64,000 nucleotides of DNA from Halopenitus sp041821145 (GCF_041821145.1 NZ_JBGUBC010000008.1:1-64000), one strand, 5' to 3'. Counted from the stretch's first letter, positions 33,804-44,656 are shown. Program-made: numbers and translations. Notes: generated from the sequence alone by a model not told the origin.

Positions 33804-34115
33804 CTACGCGCCGGCGATCCGGATGAGGTTGTATCCGGCCGCGAGACACGAGAGCACGCCGACGCCACCGAACATCACGGCCAGAACGACGTTACGATCG
33901 CGGTCGGCGATCGCGACCGGGATCGCGATGAGGACCATTCCGGCAAGTTTCGTCGCGAGCATCCCACGAACGAGACCGTATCGGTCGATGAAGTGCCTCC
34001 CGATCGGCGATCCCTCCACGAACGGGCCAAACGCGATCGCGACGTACGTCGTGGCGACGTCGGCCACCACACCCACGACGAACAGTCCGAGGCCTGCCAC
34101 GAGGCGACGATCCAT
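33804..34115 (-). CDS. Small DUF5658-like membrane protein
   Basis: This is a 103-residue protein with three hydrophobic segments (about 7-28, 50-68 and 75-97). The first is followed by a loop VEGSPIGRHFIDRYG, resembling the 'E-x-N/S-P' pattern of DUF5658 membrane proteins. No catalytic motif is visible. It is convergent with the HD gene and lies upstream of, and in the same direction as, the end of the Mrp operon, but the 70-bp gap and order make co-transcription uncertain. Confidence 0.7.
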   Translation of the reverse strand: MDRRLVAGLGLFVVGVVADVATTYVAIAFGPFVEGSPIGRHFIDRYGLVRGMLATKLAGMVLIAIPVAIADRDRNVVLAVMFGGVGVLSCLAAGYNLIRIAGA

Positions 34116-34185
34116 CGCTCGCGGATACGCGAGGGGTGCATAAGAAAACCACGGGGCGTCGATTTCCGCGCCGGAGTCGGCGGTG

Positions 34186-35988
34186 TCATCCCCCGACCAG
34201 CACGAGGATCAACGCGCCGGCCGCAACGAGCGTGATCACGAGCACGCCACGGCCGATGCCAAACCGTATCTCCGAGTCGATGCCAACCCGACGGGCCACG
34301 GACCGCGGATTCATCGCCGCCCACTCCAGGATCGCGACGGCTCGCATGGTCGCGCGATCGACGGCAGCCCAAAGTTCCGTCACGCCCCATATCAGCCCGC
34401 GACCGGCGTAGAAGAACGCCGGGTAGGTGACGGCGTCGACGTCACGGACGTGGTGGGCCAGCCAGCCGAGCGGACGCTTCAGAGAAAAGAAGGCGACGAA
34501 TCCGACGGTCAACAGCGCGGCGGCTTCCCGGAGATGGCCCGTGCTGTATGGATGCAACTCCGCGAGCAGGGACTCCGTATGAGGCATCAATCCGATCAGC
34601 GTCTCATAGGAGAGACCGAGATACACGCAGGCGCCGGCGGCAAGCGCCATCCCGACCGTCTGGAAGGCCGTCGCATCGCGCGGCGAACTCGAGGCCGGGC
34701 CGTGGAAGAACGTGTAGTAACCGAGCTTGATGAACGACATGAACGTCCCGATCCCTCCCAAGATGAGCAGCCACCAGAGGAGCCCCTCGCCGAACAGGAG
34801 CTCGAACTGGTGGAGTTCGTGAGCGGAATCGATCACCATTCCCTTCGAGATGAAGCCGTTGAACCCGGGCACGGCCGTGATCGAGGCGGCACCGATCACG
34901 TAGAGCAAGAACGCGATCGGCATCGTTCGCCAGAGGCCGCCCATCTCCCTGATGTCCTGTTTCCCGGTTCGGTAGATGACGACGCCAAGTGCCATGAACA
35001 GGAGGCTCTTGTAGAGGACGTTGTTGAGCAGGTGGGCGAACCCGCCCGCGAGCGCCTTCTCGCCGACGTAGCCTGCAAGGCCGATCCCGGCGAGCATGTA
35101 TCCGACCTGCGCCTGGATGTGGTAGGAGAGGAGCCGGCGCGGGTCGTACTGCAACAGCGCGAAGAAGGCGCCGTAGACGGCCATCGCACCACCGAGGTAC
35201 GCCATCCACAGTCCTCCCTCGGGGAACGCCCGGTACAGGACGTAGACGGCAGTCTTCGTCGTGAACACCGACAGGAACACGGAGGCCGCGATGTGCGGAC
35301 GCGGGTAGGTGTCGGGCAACCACGTGTGAAGCAGGATGAACCCACAGTTGATGCCGATCCCGATCGCCGCAAGCGGTGCGGCCGACGCATGAATCCCCGT
35401 CTCGGCGGTGAACAGGAAGCTCTCGACGGTGCCAAAGTGGACCACGACGGCAGCCAGCAACAGTGTGCCGCCGATCCCGTGGAAGATCGCGTATCGGAAG
35501 CCAGCCCGGACCGCCTTGCCGCCGTGATGCCAGACGAGTAGCGTCGAGGTGACGGCCATCAGCTCCCAGAAGAAGACGAGCGTGAGCCAGTCACCGGCAT
35601 AGACGGTTGCGACCGTCGAGGCGACGTAAATCAGCGCAAGCCCCGTCATCCATTTGGGTGCATCGCTGCCGTACGCGTAGGCCACTGCTGCGGTCGCGAG
35701 GAATCCGATCACGACTCCCATCAGTCGCGAGAAGTCGTCGACGTTCAGGAAGACGACGTCGAACCCGAGGAACGTCGTCGCCAGATGGGGACCGTAGACC
35801 CCCGGGTCAAAGGCGACCGCCTGCAGGAAGACGAACGCGGTCGCAGCCGCCCCGAGAAGATGGCCGATCCGCCGGGGAAGCACGACGACGAGGAGCGCCG
35901 CGACGGCCACGAGTGCATACGAGGGGAGCGAAAGCAGGGACGGGGGAAGCGAATACGCCAGCGACTGGAGGACGAGCGACCCAGTCAT
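34186..35988 (-). CDS. Mrp-type Na+/H+ antiporter D-like (NuoL/M/N family) subunit
   Basis: This 600-residue proton-translocating membrane subunit carries the Proton_antipo_M core: FFWELMAVTSTLLVWH around TM5, HTWLPDTYPRPH, and a broken helix region with LLSYHIQAQVGYML. About 14 or more TM segments are predicted by eye, and the C-terminal 100 residues form an extension with further helices. The ATG at 35988 overlaps the preceding stop (ATGA). It is the last gene of the operon. Together with the separate DUF4040 gene it may supply the function of a split MrpA; assignment as A-like rather than D-like is uncertain. Confidence 0.85.
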   Translation of the reverse strand: MTGSLVLQSLAYSLPPSLLSLPSYALVAVAALLVVVLPRRIGHLLGAAATAFVFLQAVAFDPGVYGPHLATTFLGFDVVFLNVDDFSRLMGVVIGFLATAAVAYAYGSDAPKWMTGLALIYVASTVATVYAGDWLTLVFFWELMAVTSTLLVWHHGGKAVRAGFRYAIFHGIGGTLLLAAVVVHFGTVESFLFTAETGIHASAAPLAAIGIGINCGFILLHTWLPDTYPRPHIAASVFLSVFTTKTAVYVLYRAFPEGGLWMAYLGGAMAVYGAFFALLQYDPRRLLSYHIQAQVGYMLAGIGLAGYVGEKALAGGFAHLLNNVLYKSLLFMALGVVIYRTGKQDIREMGGLWRTMPIAFLLYVIGAASITAVPGFNGFISKGMVIDSAHELHQFELLFGEGLLWWLLILGGIGTFMSFIKLGYYTFFHGPASSSPRDATAFQTVGMALAAGACVYLGLSYETLIGLMPHTESLLAELHPYSTGHLREAAALLTVGFVAFFSLKRPLGWLAHHVRDVDAVTYPAFFYAGRGLIWGVTELWAAVDRATMRAVAILEWAAMNPRSVARRVGIDSEIRFGIGRGVLVITLVAAGALILVLVGG

Positions 35989-38003
35989 GGACTCACCCCC
36001 GCACCCTCGAGACGCGTCTCGACGATGAGTTCGATCAACTCCAGGAATCCGGTCTCGGTCGGCACGATCCCCACGAGTACCGCGAGCATCATCGCCGTGA
36101 GGATCGGTGCGAGCATGAACCACGTCGTCTCACGCCCGAGCAGGGCGTCGAGACCGCGGATCGACGTCCAGCCACCCGGGGGCGGTCCACCGTGGTGGTC
36201 GTGGTCGGCGTGCTCGTCATGCTGTTCATCGTACTGTTCGTCATGCTGCTCGTCGTGATCGTGACCTGCGTGCGCCTCCGGTTCACCATCCGCCGTGGTC
36301 CCGGGACTCGATCCTTCAAAACGCACGTCCGCATCGGAGGGTTTCATGTCCACCGCGTAATCTCCGGTGTCGATCCGTTCCGCTGGCTCGGAGAAGTCGC
36401 GATCACGGACGTCGAAGTCGGGCCGAACGACGCCGTCCTCCTCCAGTGCGACGTCCTCGGCATCGGGGATGGTCTCCTCGACACCCTCGTCAGCATGGTC
36501 GCCCCGACCCTCAGCACGGTCATCGTCGTGATCGTCGCGTTCGCCACCGTCAGCCCGGGCCGACTCCACGGTCGAGGTCGTTCGCCCGCCAAGCGGGAAG
36601 TCGACGAGCGGTTTGGCGTCGTGAGCCTCCTCCGACTCGAAGAAGGCAGTATAGACGACTGGCCAGAAGTAGGCGATGTTCAACACGCCGGAGAGCAACA
36701 GCGCACCCGCCAGATAATAGCCGACCGGCGAAAACGCCGCCCCCATTTGTACGCCGCCGATGAGCATATAGTACTTGCTCACGAACCCGGCGACGAGCGG
36801 GATACCGGCCATCCCGGCGGCGGCGACGGTAAAGGCACCCATCGTCACCGGCATCCGCTTTCCGATCCCGGCCATCTCCGAGATGTAGTCCGTGTGGGTT
36901 TCGACGTGGATACTGCCGGCACAAAAGAACAGCGTGAGCTTCATGAACGCGTGTGCGGGGATGTGAAGGAGCGCACCGACGAGCCCGTACCATCCGAACA
37001 GACCCAATCCGAGCAGGATGTAGCTGAGTTGGCTCACCGTCGAGTAGGCGAGCCGCTGTTTCAAGTGGTCCTTTCGCAACGCGATGACGCTCGCCGCGGT
37101 TAGAGTGAACGCGGCCGCCACTGACAGCCAGAGCCCGACGCCGAGATCGAAGACGATCTCGGGCCCGAAGACGTCGAGAACGACCCGCGAGACGCCGAAC
37201 GCGCCGGATTTAACCACCGCGACGGCGTGCAACAGCCCCGACACGGGCGTCGGGGCAACCATCGCCTCGGGGAGCCACTGGTGAAGCGGCATCATCCCAG
37301 CCTTCACGCCGAAGCCGACAGCGAGCAGAACGAAGGCGATCTTCGCCATCAAGGGGTCGGTGCTCGCCGCCGTTGCGAGCGCGTCGATCCCGCCGGCCGA
37401 AAAGGAGACGGTCGGCTCGCCGACGAGGCCGGTGAGCCAGTAGATCAGCACGGTCCCCGCGAGCACGAGCACGCCGCCGCCGAACATGGTATAGGCGAGA
37501 TACTTTCGCCCGGCCGATCGTGCCTCCTCGGTCTCGTCATGGGCGACGAGGGGGTAGGTGGCGATCGATAACAGCTCATAGAAGACGAAGATGGTGACCA
37601 GGTTGCCGGCGAAGGCGATCCCCATCGTCGTCGACAACGAGAGGGCGAAGGCGGCGAAATACCGCGTCTGATTGGGCTCGTCGAGCCCGCGCATGTAGCC
37701 GATGCTGTAAAGCGAGGTCACGATCCACAGCCCGCTCGCGAGGAAGGCGAAAAGCATCCCGAGCGGGTCGGCCCGCAGGGTGAACTCGATCCCCGGCAGG
37801 AACGTCACGAAGTTCGTGACGTAGACGGTCCCGCCGAGCACGCCCGGCAGCATCGAGGCGACGGCCCCGAACTTCGCGAGGGCGGCGAGGATCGTCACGC
37901 CCTCACGGACGTCCGGCCAGCGATAGGTGGCGATGATGAATCCGGTCGCGACGAACGATACGAGGACGGCGAAAATCGGTCTTGGGTCTGCAAGTTCGGT
38001 CAT
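35985..38003 (-). CDS. Mrp-type antiporter D-like subunit with a His-rich acidic insertion
   Basis: This 672-residue protein of the NuoL/M/N family has FYELLSIATYPLVAHDET, the conserved HQWLPEAMVAPTPVSGLLHAV, and the LAYSTVSQLSYILLG broken helix. It diverges from normal MnhD after about residue 480: a polar stretch of about 120 residues rich in Asp and Glu contains a histidine-rich segment with repeated DEQH units, before one final TM segment. It starts one base before the preceding stop and overlaps the next gene by ATGA. The insertion is probably an extramembrane loop; metal binding is conceivable. Confidence 0.85.
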   Translation of the reverse strand: MTELADPRPIFAVLVSFVATGFIIATYRWPDVREGVTILAALAKFGAVASMLPGVLGGTVYVTNFVTFLPGIEFTLRADPLGMLFAFLASGLWIVTSLYSIGYMRGLDEPNQTRYFAAFALSLSTTMGIAFAGNLVTIFVFYELLSIATYPLVAHDETEEARSAGRKYLAYTMFGGGVLVLAGTVLIYWLTGLVGEPTVSFSAGGIDALATAASTDPLMAKIAFVLLAVGFGVKAGMMPLHQWLPEAMVAPTPVSGLLHAVAVVKSGAFGVSRVVLDVFGPEIVFDLGVGLWLSVAAAFTLTAASVIALRKDHLKQRLAYSTVSQLSYILLGLGLFGWYGLVGALLHIPAHAFMKLTLFFCAGSIHVETHTDYISEMAGIGKRMPVTMGAFTVAAAGMAGIPLVAGFVSKYYMLIGGVQMGAAFSPVGYYLAGALLLSGVLNIAYFWPVVYTAFFESEEAHDAKPLVDFPLGGRTTSTVESARADGGERDDHDDDRAEGRGDHADEGVEETIPDAEDVALEEDGVVRPDFDVRDRDFSEPAERIDTGDYAVDMKPSDADVRFEGSSPGTTADGEPEAHAGHDHDEQHDEQYDEQHDEHADHDHHGGPPPGGWTSIRGLDALLGRETTWFMLAPILTAMMLAVLVGIVPTETGFLELIELIVETRLEGAGVSP

Positions 38004-39578
38004 TTAGAACATCCTCCCGAGGAACGGTTCGAACAGATCGTATGCGGTGAAGCCGGCGAATCCGAGCACGACCGCCGTGAGCGTGACGGCGACGAGGACG
38101 ACGAACGCGCCGGTTGGGATCTCCCGGATCTGCGAGGCCGGTGATCGTTCGACGGACGCGCGTCCACCATCGGTCGCGGAAGTCGGTGCTCCGGACGTGG
38201 CCAATGGCGACGATGACCCACCGGAGTCGACCTCAAGACCGGCGAAGTAGAGTCGTTCGACGATCCGGGCGACGTATGCGAGCGTGAACAGCGTGCTCAG
38301 AAGCATCACGACGGCGATCGCGAGTCCGGCGGGATCGCCGGACCCGGCAACCTCGACGGCACCGAGCACGATATACCACTTTCCGAGCAGGCCGACCGAC
38401 GGGGGGATTCCGACGAGTGCCAACCCGAGAACGACGAACGCTCCCGAGACGTACGGCGCACGCCGTGCCAGGCTCGCGAGGTCGTGAATTCGGTGGACAT
38501 CGTAGCCGTAGGCCAAAAGCCCGATCGCGAGGAACAGTCCAAACTTAAGTAGGCCATGTCCGAGCAGGTGGATTATCCCGCCGAGCAGAGCGGTCTCGTT
38601 CCCCAACGCGATCGCGGCGACGATCATGCCAAACTGGGCGACCGAGGAGTACGCGAACAATCGCTTGAGGTCGGACTGCATGACCGCCAGTGCGGAACCG
38701 AGGAGGATCGAGGTGCCGGCAACGAGCAATATTCCGTTCGTAATCACGGGATTCTCCGCGAGGAACTCGACGGTGAAGACGGTGTACGTGACGCGCAACA
38801 ACGCGTAGGCGGCTGCCGTCGAGACAAGTGCGGAGATCAACGCGGTCACCGCATCGGGCGCACGCTGATAGGCGTCGGGCTGCCAGACGTGCAGCGGGAA
38901 CAAGGCGATCTTCAACCCGAAGCCGACGACGATGAACGCATATCCCGCCTGCACGAGCGGATCGCCGTAACCGACCGCCGCGATACTCGCCTGGAGATCG
39001 AGCATGTTGAGCGTTCCCGTCGCGAGGAACGTGTAGCCGACGCCGACGAGGTACAGCGAGGCGCCGACGGTGCCGACTATCAGGTACTTGATCGACGCGT
39101 AAGCGCTGGCGCCCGACCGGTCCGCGGCGACGAGCGCATAGGTGGTCAATCCGACGATCTCTAAGAAGACGAATAGATTGAACAGATCGCCAGTGAGCGC
39201 CATTCCCATGAGCCCGCCCACCAACAGCAGATAGGCGGCGTAGAACGCGTTTCCACGCGGGCCGGCGACCCTCGAGAACACGAGTGTGGCCGCGGAGACG
39301 ATCGCGATCAATGCGACCATCGCGGCCGACAACTCGTCGGCGATGAGTTCGATCCCGTAGGGTCGCTGCCAGCCGCCGAGCTCGTGGACGATTCCGATCG
39401 ACGAGGGTGGGTCGAGGAACGCCGTCCGAACGACCGCTCCTGCCATCGCGAGAACGAAGAGGATCGTGACAGCAGCGATCGGCCAGCCGACGTCATCGTA
39501 GCGCAACCCGAAGGCGATCGGCATCGTCGCGGCCACGATCGGCACCACGATCAACGCGGGCAACAGAAGGTCGATCAC
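38004..39578 (-). CDS. mnhD: Na+/H+ antiporter subunit D (MnhD/MrpD)
   Basis: This 524-residue proton-conducting subunit has about 14 TM segments. The conserved glutamate lies in FVFLEIVGLTTYALVA, followed by FPLHVWQPDAYQRAPDAV and LKRLFAYSSVAQFGMI, matching MrpD. A hydrophilic stretch near residues 440-480 (SGGSSSPLATSGAPTS region) precedes the final TM helix. It overlaps mnhC by 4 bp, and its stop abuts the start of the next D-like gene, so the three D-like genes are co-translated. Confidence 0.9.
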   Translation of the reverse strand: MIDLLLPALIVVPIVAATMPIAFGLRYDDVGWPIAAVTILFVLAMAGAVVRTAFLDPPSSIGIVHELGGWQRPYGIELIADELSAAMVALIAIVSAATLVFSRVAGPRGNAFYAAYLLLVGGLMGMALTGDLFNLFVFLEIVGLTTYALVAADRSGASAYASIKYLIVGTVGASLYLVGVGYTFLATGTLNMLDLQASIAAVGYGDPLVQAGYAFIVVGFGLKIALFPLHVWQPDAYQRAPDAVTALISALVSTAAAYALLRVTYTVFTVEFLAENPVITNGILLVAGTSILLGSALAVMQSDLKRLFAYSSVAQFGMIVAAIALGNETALLGGIIHLLGHGLLKFGLFLAIGLLAYGYDVHRIHDLASLARRAPYVSGAFVVLGLALVGIPPSVGLLGKWYIVLGAVEVAGSGDPAGLAIAVVMLLSTLFTLAYVARIVERLYFAGLEVDSGGSSSPLATSGAPTSATDGGRASVERSPASQIREIPTGAFVVLVAVTLTAVVLGFAGFTAYDLFEPFLGRMF

Positions 39579-40051
39579 GCCGCGTCACCTCCTTCTTTGC
39601 CCCCGGTGGACCGCTCGGTGGCCGGTGCTCCGGACGCGTCGGTTTCCCCGGGAAGAACGTCCTCATCGCGCATCACCTCACGGAGCGCGTCAGTTCGAAG
39701 CGTTCCGTACTCCGCGTAGATCCGCAAACAGAGCGCGAGCCCGACCGCGGTGAGACTCACACCGACGACGATCGCCGTGAGGACGATGACCTGCGGGAGC
39801 GGGCTCACGTGGACCGCCTCCGCTCCGTCGGCACCGTGGACGATCGGGATCGATCCGCCGCGCACGTACGCGGAGGCGATGAAAAACAGGAATATCGCCG
39901 TCTGGAAGAGGTTGAGACCGATGATCTTCTTGACCAGATGCTCGTTCGCGATCATCATGTACAGGCCGATACACAGCAGGATCGCGAACACGGCATAGGC
40001 GTGTCGCGTCATCAGCAGGTCGACGATGGTAAGCATGATGGCTGTCGTCAT
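39575..40051 (-). CDS. mnhC: Na+/H+ antiporter subunit C (MnhC/MrpC, NuoK-like)
   Basis: This is a 158-residue NuoK homologue with three TM helices, including LLCIGLYMMIANEHLVKKIIGLN and a second helix with FQTAIFLFFIASAYV, and the PQVIVLTAIVVGVSLTAVGLAL segment that is diagnostic of the subunit. The C-terminal 45 residues are a polar tail longer than in bacterial MrpC. It overlaps both neighbours by 4 bp (ATGA), as expected in a tightly coupled operon. Confidence 0.93.
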   Translation of the reverse strand: MTTAIMLTIVDLLMTRHAYAVFAILLCIGLYMMIANEHLVKKIIGLNLFQTAIFLFFIASAYVRGGSIPIVHGADGAEAVHVSPLPQVIVLTAIVVGVSLTAVGLALCLRIYAEYGTLRTDALREVMRDEDVLPGETDASGAPATERSTGGKEGGDAA

Positions 40052-40821
40052 TCCTCGGTTTCCTCCGTCGGTTCACGGACGTTCGTATTCTCACGATCAT
40101 CCGCTGTGGGCTGTTCGAACCGCAAGGTCCCGTTTCTTCCGTCAGTCTCGGCTTCGACGTCGGCGTCGAAACCGGCGGCTAACAGGAAGAACAACCCAAC
40201 GAGAACGCCCGCGACGATCGGGGCGATCCCGAAGATCTCGATACCTTCCATTCCGTATTTTACCGGATGAGGGATCGGAAGGCGAGCGTATTCAAGGAAC
40301 GTTCCTCCGCGAGCAAGCCCGACGATCCCGATCCCGGCGAAGATCAACACGCCGCCGACACCGAGTCCGATGGCTGTCGCGTTCCGGAACCACTCGCGAG
40401 TGGAGTCGATCCCGAACGCGAAGGCGATCATCAACACGACCGCGGCGACGATGGCACCCCCCTGGAAGCCGCCGCCCGGCGATCCGCCGCCGTGGAAGGT
40501 GACGAAGAGTCCGAACGTGAACACGAAGGGGGAGACCATCTTGACCGTCGACATGATCACCTGGCTTTCCGTGTAGGGCGTCTGCTGGCGCTGGACCGGA
40601 GAGAGGTGTGGTCGGTCCCCGTGACCGGAGTAGGTCGGTTCGATCGGGGATGCATCGGAACTGGAGTTGGATCCGGATTCGGACCCGGAATCAGACGCGG
40701 AGCCGGACTCAGGCCCGTGCTCGGATCCGGATCCATCGGGAGTTGCTCGGCCACCCCCGAACTCCGAATCCTCGTCGTCGACGACATCGGAGGAGTCGTC
40801 GACGTCGGCCGGGTCGCTCAC
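40048..40821 (-). CDS. mnhB: Na+/H+ antiporter subunit B (MnhB/MrpB)
   Basis: The core is the MnhB domain: TVKMVSPFVFTFGLFVTFHG, the glycine-rich GGGSPGGGFQGGAIVAA and later TM helices, about residues 88-220. The protein is 257 residues because the first 80 or so are an acidic, low-complexity Ser/Gly/Glu stretch with SGS-E repeats and the C-terminus is a charged tail. It forms the membrane part of the Mrp complex with MnhC. Starts and stops overlap with both neighbours by 4 bp. Confidence 0.92.
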   Translation of the reverse strand: MSDPADVDDSSDVVDDEDSEFGGGRATPDGSGSEHGPESGSASDSGSESGSNSSSDASPIEPTYSGHGDRPHLSPVQRQQTPYTESQVIMSTVKMVSPFVFTFGLFVTFHGGGSPGGGFQGGAIVAAVVLMIAFAFGIDSTREWFRNATAIGLGVGGVLIFAGIGIVGLARGGTFLEYARLPIPHPVKYGMEGIEIFGIAPIVAGVLVGLFFLLAAGFDADVEAETDGRNGTLRFEQPTADDRENTNVREPTEETEE

Positions 40822-41366
40822 GAGAACACCTCCCGATGGAGGACGACCATCGTCGCGACGCCGGCGGCAAAGACCACGACCGCCTCCCCGAAGGTGTCGA
40901 ACCCACGATAGGAGGCAAGCACGGCCATCACCGTGTTCTCGACGCCCGTGTCCGCGTAGGTGTTCGCGAGGTAATAGCCAGTGACCTCGGAGTTCGACCA
41001 GACGGGGGCCTCCGGATCCCCGACGGCCGGCATGTGCGCGACCGTCGCGAGCATCGCAGCACAGAGGACGCCGACGACCGTCGCAGCCGGCCAGTCGACC
41101 GCCTCGAAGACGGCCTCGTGGTCGATCCGCGAGGTCTTCGCGATCGTGAGAAGCAACAGGACGGTCGTGACTCCCGCCGAGATCGCCGCCTCCGTAAGCG
41201 CGACATCGGGCGCGCGGTAGAACGTATATAGTACGGCCATGCCGAGGCTGTAGGCACCGAAAACGATGATCGACGAGAGGACGTCGCGGGCAAGCGCGGT
41301 CACGAGCGCCGTCGCGATCACGAAGACGAAAAGCACCGCCTCGATCGCGGTCACCTCCACGCTCAT
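40818..41366 (-). CDS. DUF4040 (MbhD/MbhE-like) antiporter subunit
   Basis: This is a 182-residue membrane protein with about five TM helices. The first half matches MbhD (DVLSSIIVFGAYSLGMAVLY and the conserved APDVALTEAAI); the second half resembles MbhE. In bacteria these modules form the C-terminus of MrpA. Here they are a separate gene, which is the split arrangement seen in archaeal Mrp operons. It overlaps mnhB and mnhG by 4 bp. Confidence 0.88.
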   Translation of the reverse strand: MSVEVTAIEAVLFVFVIATALVTALARDVLSSIIVFGAYSLGMAVLYTFYRAPDVALTEAAISAGVTTVLLLLTIAKTSRIDHEAVFEAVDWPAATVVGVLCAAMLATVAHMPAVGDPEAPVWSNSEVTGYYLANTYADTGVENTVMAVLASYRGFDTFGEAVVVFAAGVATMVVLHREVFS

Positions 41367-41704
41367 CGGCGCTCGTCCTCCTCGGTCCAGGGGACGATCC
41401 CGTCCTCGAATGCGGCCCGCGAGATCGCGTGGGCCGCCGTCGGGTTCGTCACGAAGATGAAGAACAACAAGATCACGGTCTTGATGGAGGCTCCTTGCCA
41501 GCCGAGCGTGAGTGCGACAGCCGCGAGCCCGAAGCCGGCACCGAGCGTGTCGGCCTGCGAGGCAGTGTGTGCCCGCGCGTAGACGTCGGGGAGCCGGATA
41601 ACACCCGTCATCGAGACGAACGTGAAGAACAGCGCGCCCGCAAGGAACGTAACGACGAGCGCGATCCGGACGATCGTCAGGAGCGCCATCGATTCAACCG
41701 CCAT
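41363..41704 (-). CDS. mnhG: Na+/H+ antiporter subunit G (MnhG/MrpG)
   Basis: This 113-residue protein has three TM helices. It includes the family signature TGVIRLPDVYARAHTASQADTLG between the first and second helices and a C-terminal TNPTAAHAISRAAF motif. Its ATG overlaps the mnhF stop by one base (TGATG). A second ATG five codons in is an alternative start. It is an integral part of the Mrp complex. Confidence 0.93.
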   Translation of the reverse strand: MAVESMALLTIVRIALVVTFLAGALFFTFVSMTGVIRLPDVYARAHTASQADTLGAGFGLAAVALTLGWQGASIKTVILLFFIFVTNPTAAHAISRAAFEDGIVPWTEEDERR

Positions 41705-42009
41705 CAGAGGACCCCTCCACGCTCAACCGTGAACTTCGAGATCGCGATCGCCATCAAGAAGTTCAACAGGGCGTAGACGAGCGCGATATCGAGGAACGTC
41801 GGCTCGCCGAGTCCGGCCCCCAAAAGTGCCAGAATGACGACCGTGTTGGTTCCGAGGACGTTGACCGCGAGCACCCGGTCTTGCATCGTCGGACCCTTGA
41901 CAGCCCGGTAGAGCATCCCGAGCGCGAGCAGGACGAATCCGGCCGCTGCAGCCAACAGGACGTCGCCGATCGTATATCCGGCCGCGATCACGATGTCGGC
42001 AAAACTCAT
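41704..42009 (-). CDS. mnhF: Na+/H+ antiporter subunit F (MnhF/MrpF)
   Basis: This is a 101-residue protein with three TM helices. The conserved RAVKGPTMQDRVLAVNVLGT follows the first helix, and the third helix carries DIALVYALLNFLMAIAISKF. Its ATG overlaps the mnhE stop (ATGA). Size and motif are standard for MrpF, which has been linked in other organisms to Na+ or bile-salt efflux as part of the full complex. Confidence 0.93.
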   Translation of the reverse strand: MSFADIVIAAGYTIGDVLLAAAAGFVLLALGMLYRAVKGPTMQDRVLAVNVLGTNTVVILALLGAGLGEPTFLDIALVYALLNFLMAIAISKFTVERGGVL

Positions 42010-43145
42010 CGATCCGAATCCTCCCCGTTGTCGATCGGCCGTTTGGGCTCGATGGGGATTTCAGCGGACCTCATCGATCGCTCGCCCTCGTCGAAGGGCA
42101 TCGCCTCGTCGGCTTCGGGCCCTTGCAACACCGCACAGTCGTCGCGCTCGCGGGGGGTGGGCAATCGCGCGGCCTCACGTCCGTAAAACACGAAGCGAGT
42201 CCAGCGCTCTAACCCGCCGTCGAAGAGCCCCTCGCGGGCCCACGGGATCAGCGTGTGGACGTAGAGGTTCTCGTTGCGGGCACGAACGGTGAGCGTGCCG
42301 GGCGTCAACGTGATCGAGTTCGCGAGCGTCGTGACCGGGAGCCCCGATCCGACGAGCACTCGCATCCGGGTCATCGCCGGATCGATCGGCAACGACGGCG
42401 AGAGGATGACGCGGGCGACCATGAGGTTGGAGATAAGGATTTCATAGAACAGAGCCGGAACGTAAATGATCCCACGCAGGAGTCGCATCGGAGTGTCGGG
42501 AAACGTCGGATCGTGATCGAGACTAACCCGCGACAACGAGATCGCAACGATGAGCGCGGAGGCGACGCCGGTCAGGAGATCGAACCAGTAGGTCGGGTCG
42601 CCAAGTATCATATAAAAGACGAACGAGATGCCGAAGATCGCCACGAACCGCACTCCGGTGAGTTCCTTTGCGATCCGAACGTGACGGGCGGGACGATCGA
42701 CGGGCGCCTGACGCACCGAAAGCGGCGTCGAGGCGAGTTCGAACTCCATCGGCTGCAATAGGGTCGTATTCCCGACCGGCGTATACTCCGGATCCAGGAT
42801 TACGGTGTCGATTCCGTGGGTGTCGGCGTATCGGTGGAGTTGATCGGCGAACTCGCCGGGGCCGAACAGATAGATGTCCTCGCCCACGATGGCGGTCTCG
42901 ACAGCGATGTCCTCCGCGTCGACGTCCTCCAGATCATAGCGAGCCCAGAGCGCGGCCTCCTCCAGCAGATCGGCCGCGGCCGACCGACGGCGTGCGGCGC
43001 TCGGCTCGTCCGCCCGCCAGGAGGCGAGATAGACGAAGTGGATCGCCTCGATCCCGTCTTCAGCCGCCTCGCTTGTGACGTGGGCGACCGTCGATCGAAG
43101 CGTCGACGACTCCTCGATCGGGACCAGTATCCGGGCATCAGCCAC
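42006..43145 (-). CDS. mnhE: Na+/H+ antiporter subunit E with an N-terminal Usp-like domain
   Basis: The 379-residue product is a fusion. Residues 1-150 resemble a universal-stress-protein domain (ADARILVPIEESSTLRSTVA at the start, ETAIVGEDIY in the middle); residues 165-320 are MnhE, with two or three TM helices, LRGIIYVPALFYEILISNL, and the conserved NSITLTPGTLTV. A polar tail follows. I chose the GTG at 43145 because GGGAGGTG, a Shine-Dalgarno-like sequence, lies just upstream and the Usp strand begins there. It is the first gene of the operon, directly downstream of a TnpB element. Confidence 0.88.
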   Translation of the reverse strand: MADARILVPIEESSTLRSTVAHVTSEAAEDGIEAIHFVYLASWRADEPSAARRRSAAADLLEEAALWARYDLEDVDAEDIAVETAIVGEDIYLFGPGEFADQLHRYADTHGIDTVILDPEYTPVGNTTLLQPMEFELASTPLSVRQAPVDRPARHVRIAKELTGVRFVAIFGISFVFYMILGDPTYWFDLLTGVASALIVAISLSRVSLDHDPTFPDTPMRLLRGIIYVPALFYEILISNLMVARVILSPSLPIDPAMTRMRVLVGSGLPVTTLANSITLTPGTLTVRARNENLYVHTLIPWAREGLFDGGLERWTRFVFYGREAARLPTPRERDDCAVLQGPEADEAMPFDEGERSMRSAEIPIEPKRPIDNGEDSDR

Positions 43146-43253
43146 CGGGAACACCTCCCTGGATCGTGAAGAGGACTGATAGAGACGACATTGGTGGTTC
43201 TCGTTCGATGAGTCGAACGGCCGACCCAAAACAGTTCTTATCCAAGTAAGCTA

Positions 43254-44656
<1,403 letters not shown>

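Noticed and set aside
34186..38003. Respiratory complex I subunits NuoL/NuoM
   Set aside because: The same fold, but the neighbouring MnhB, C, E, F and G genes make this an Mrp antiporter operon, and no other complex I genes are present.
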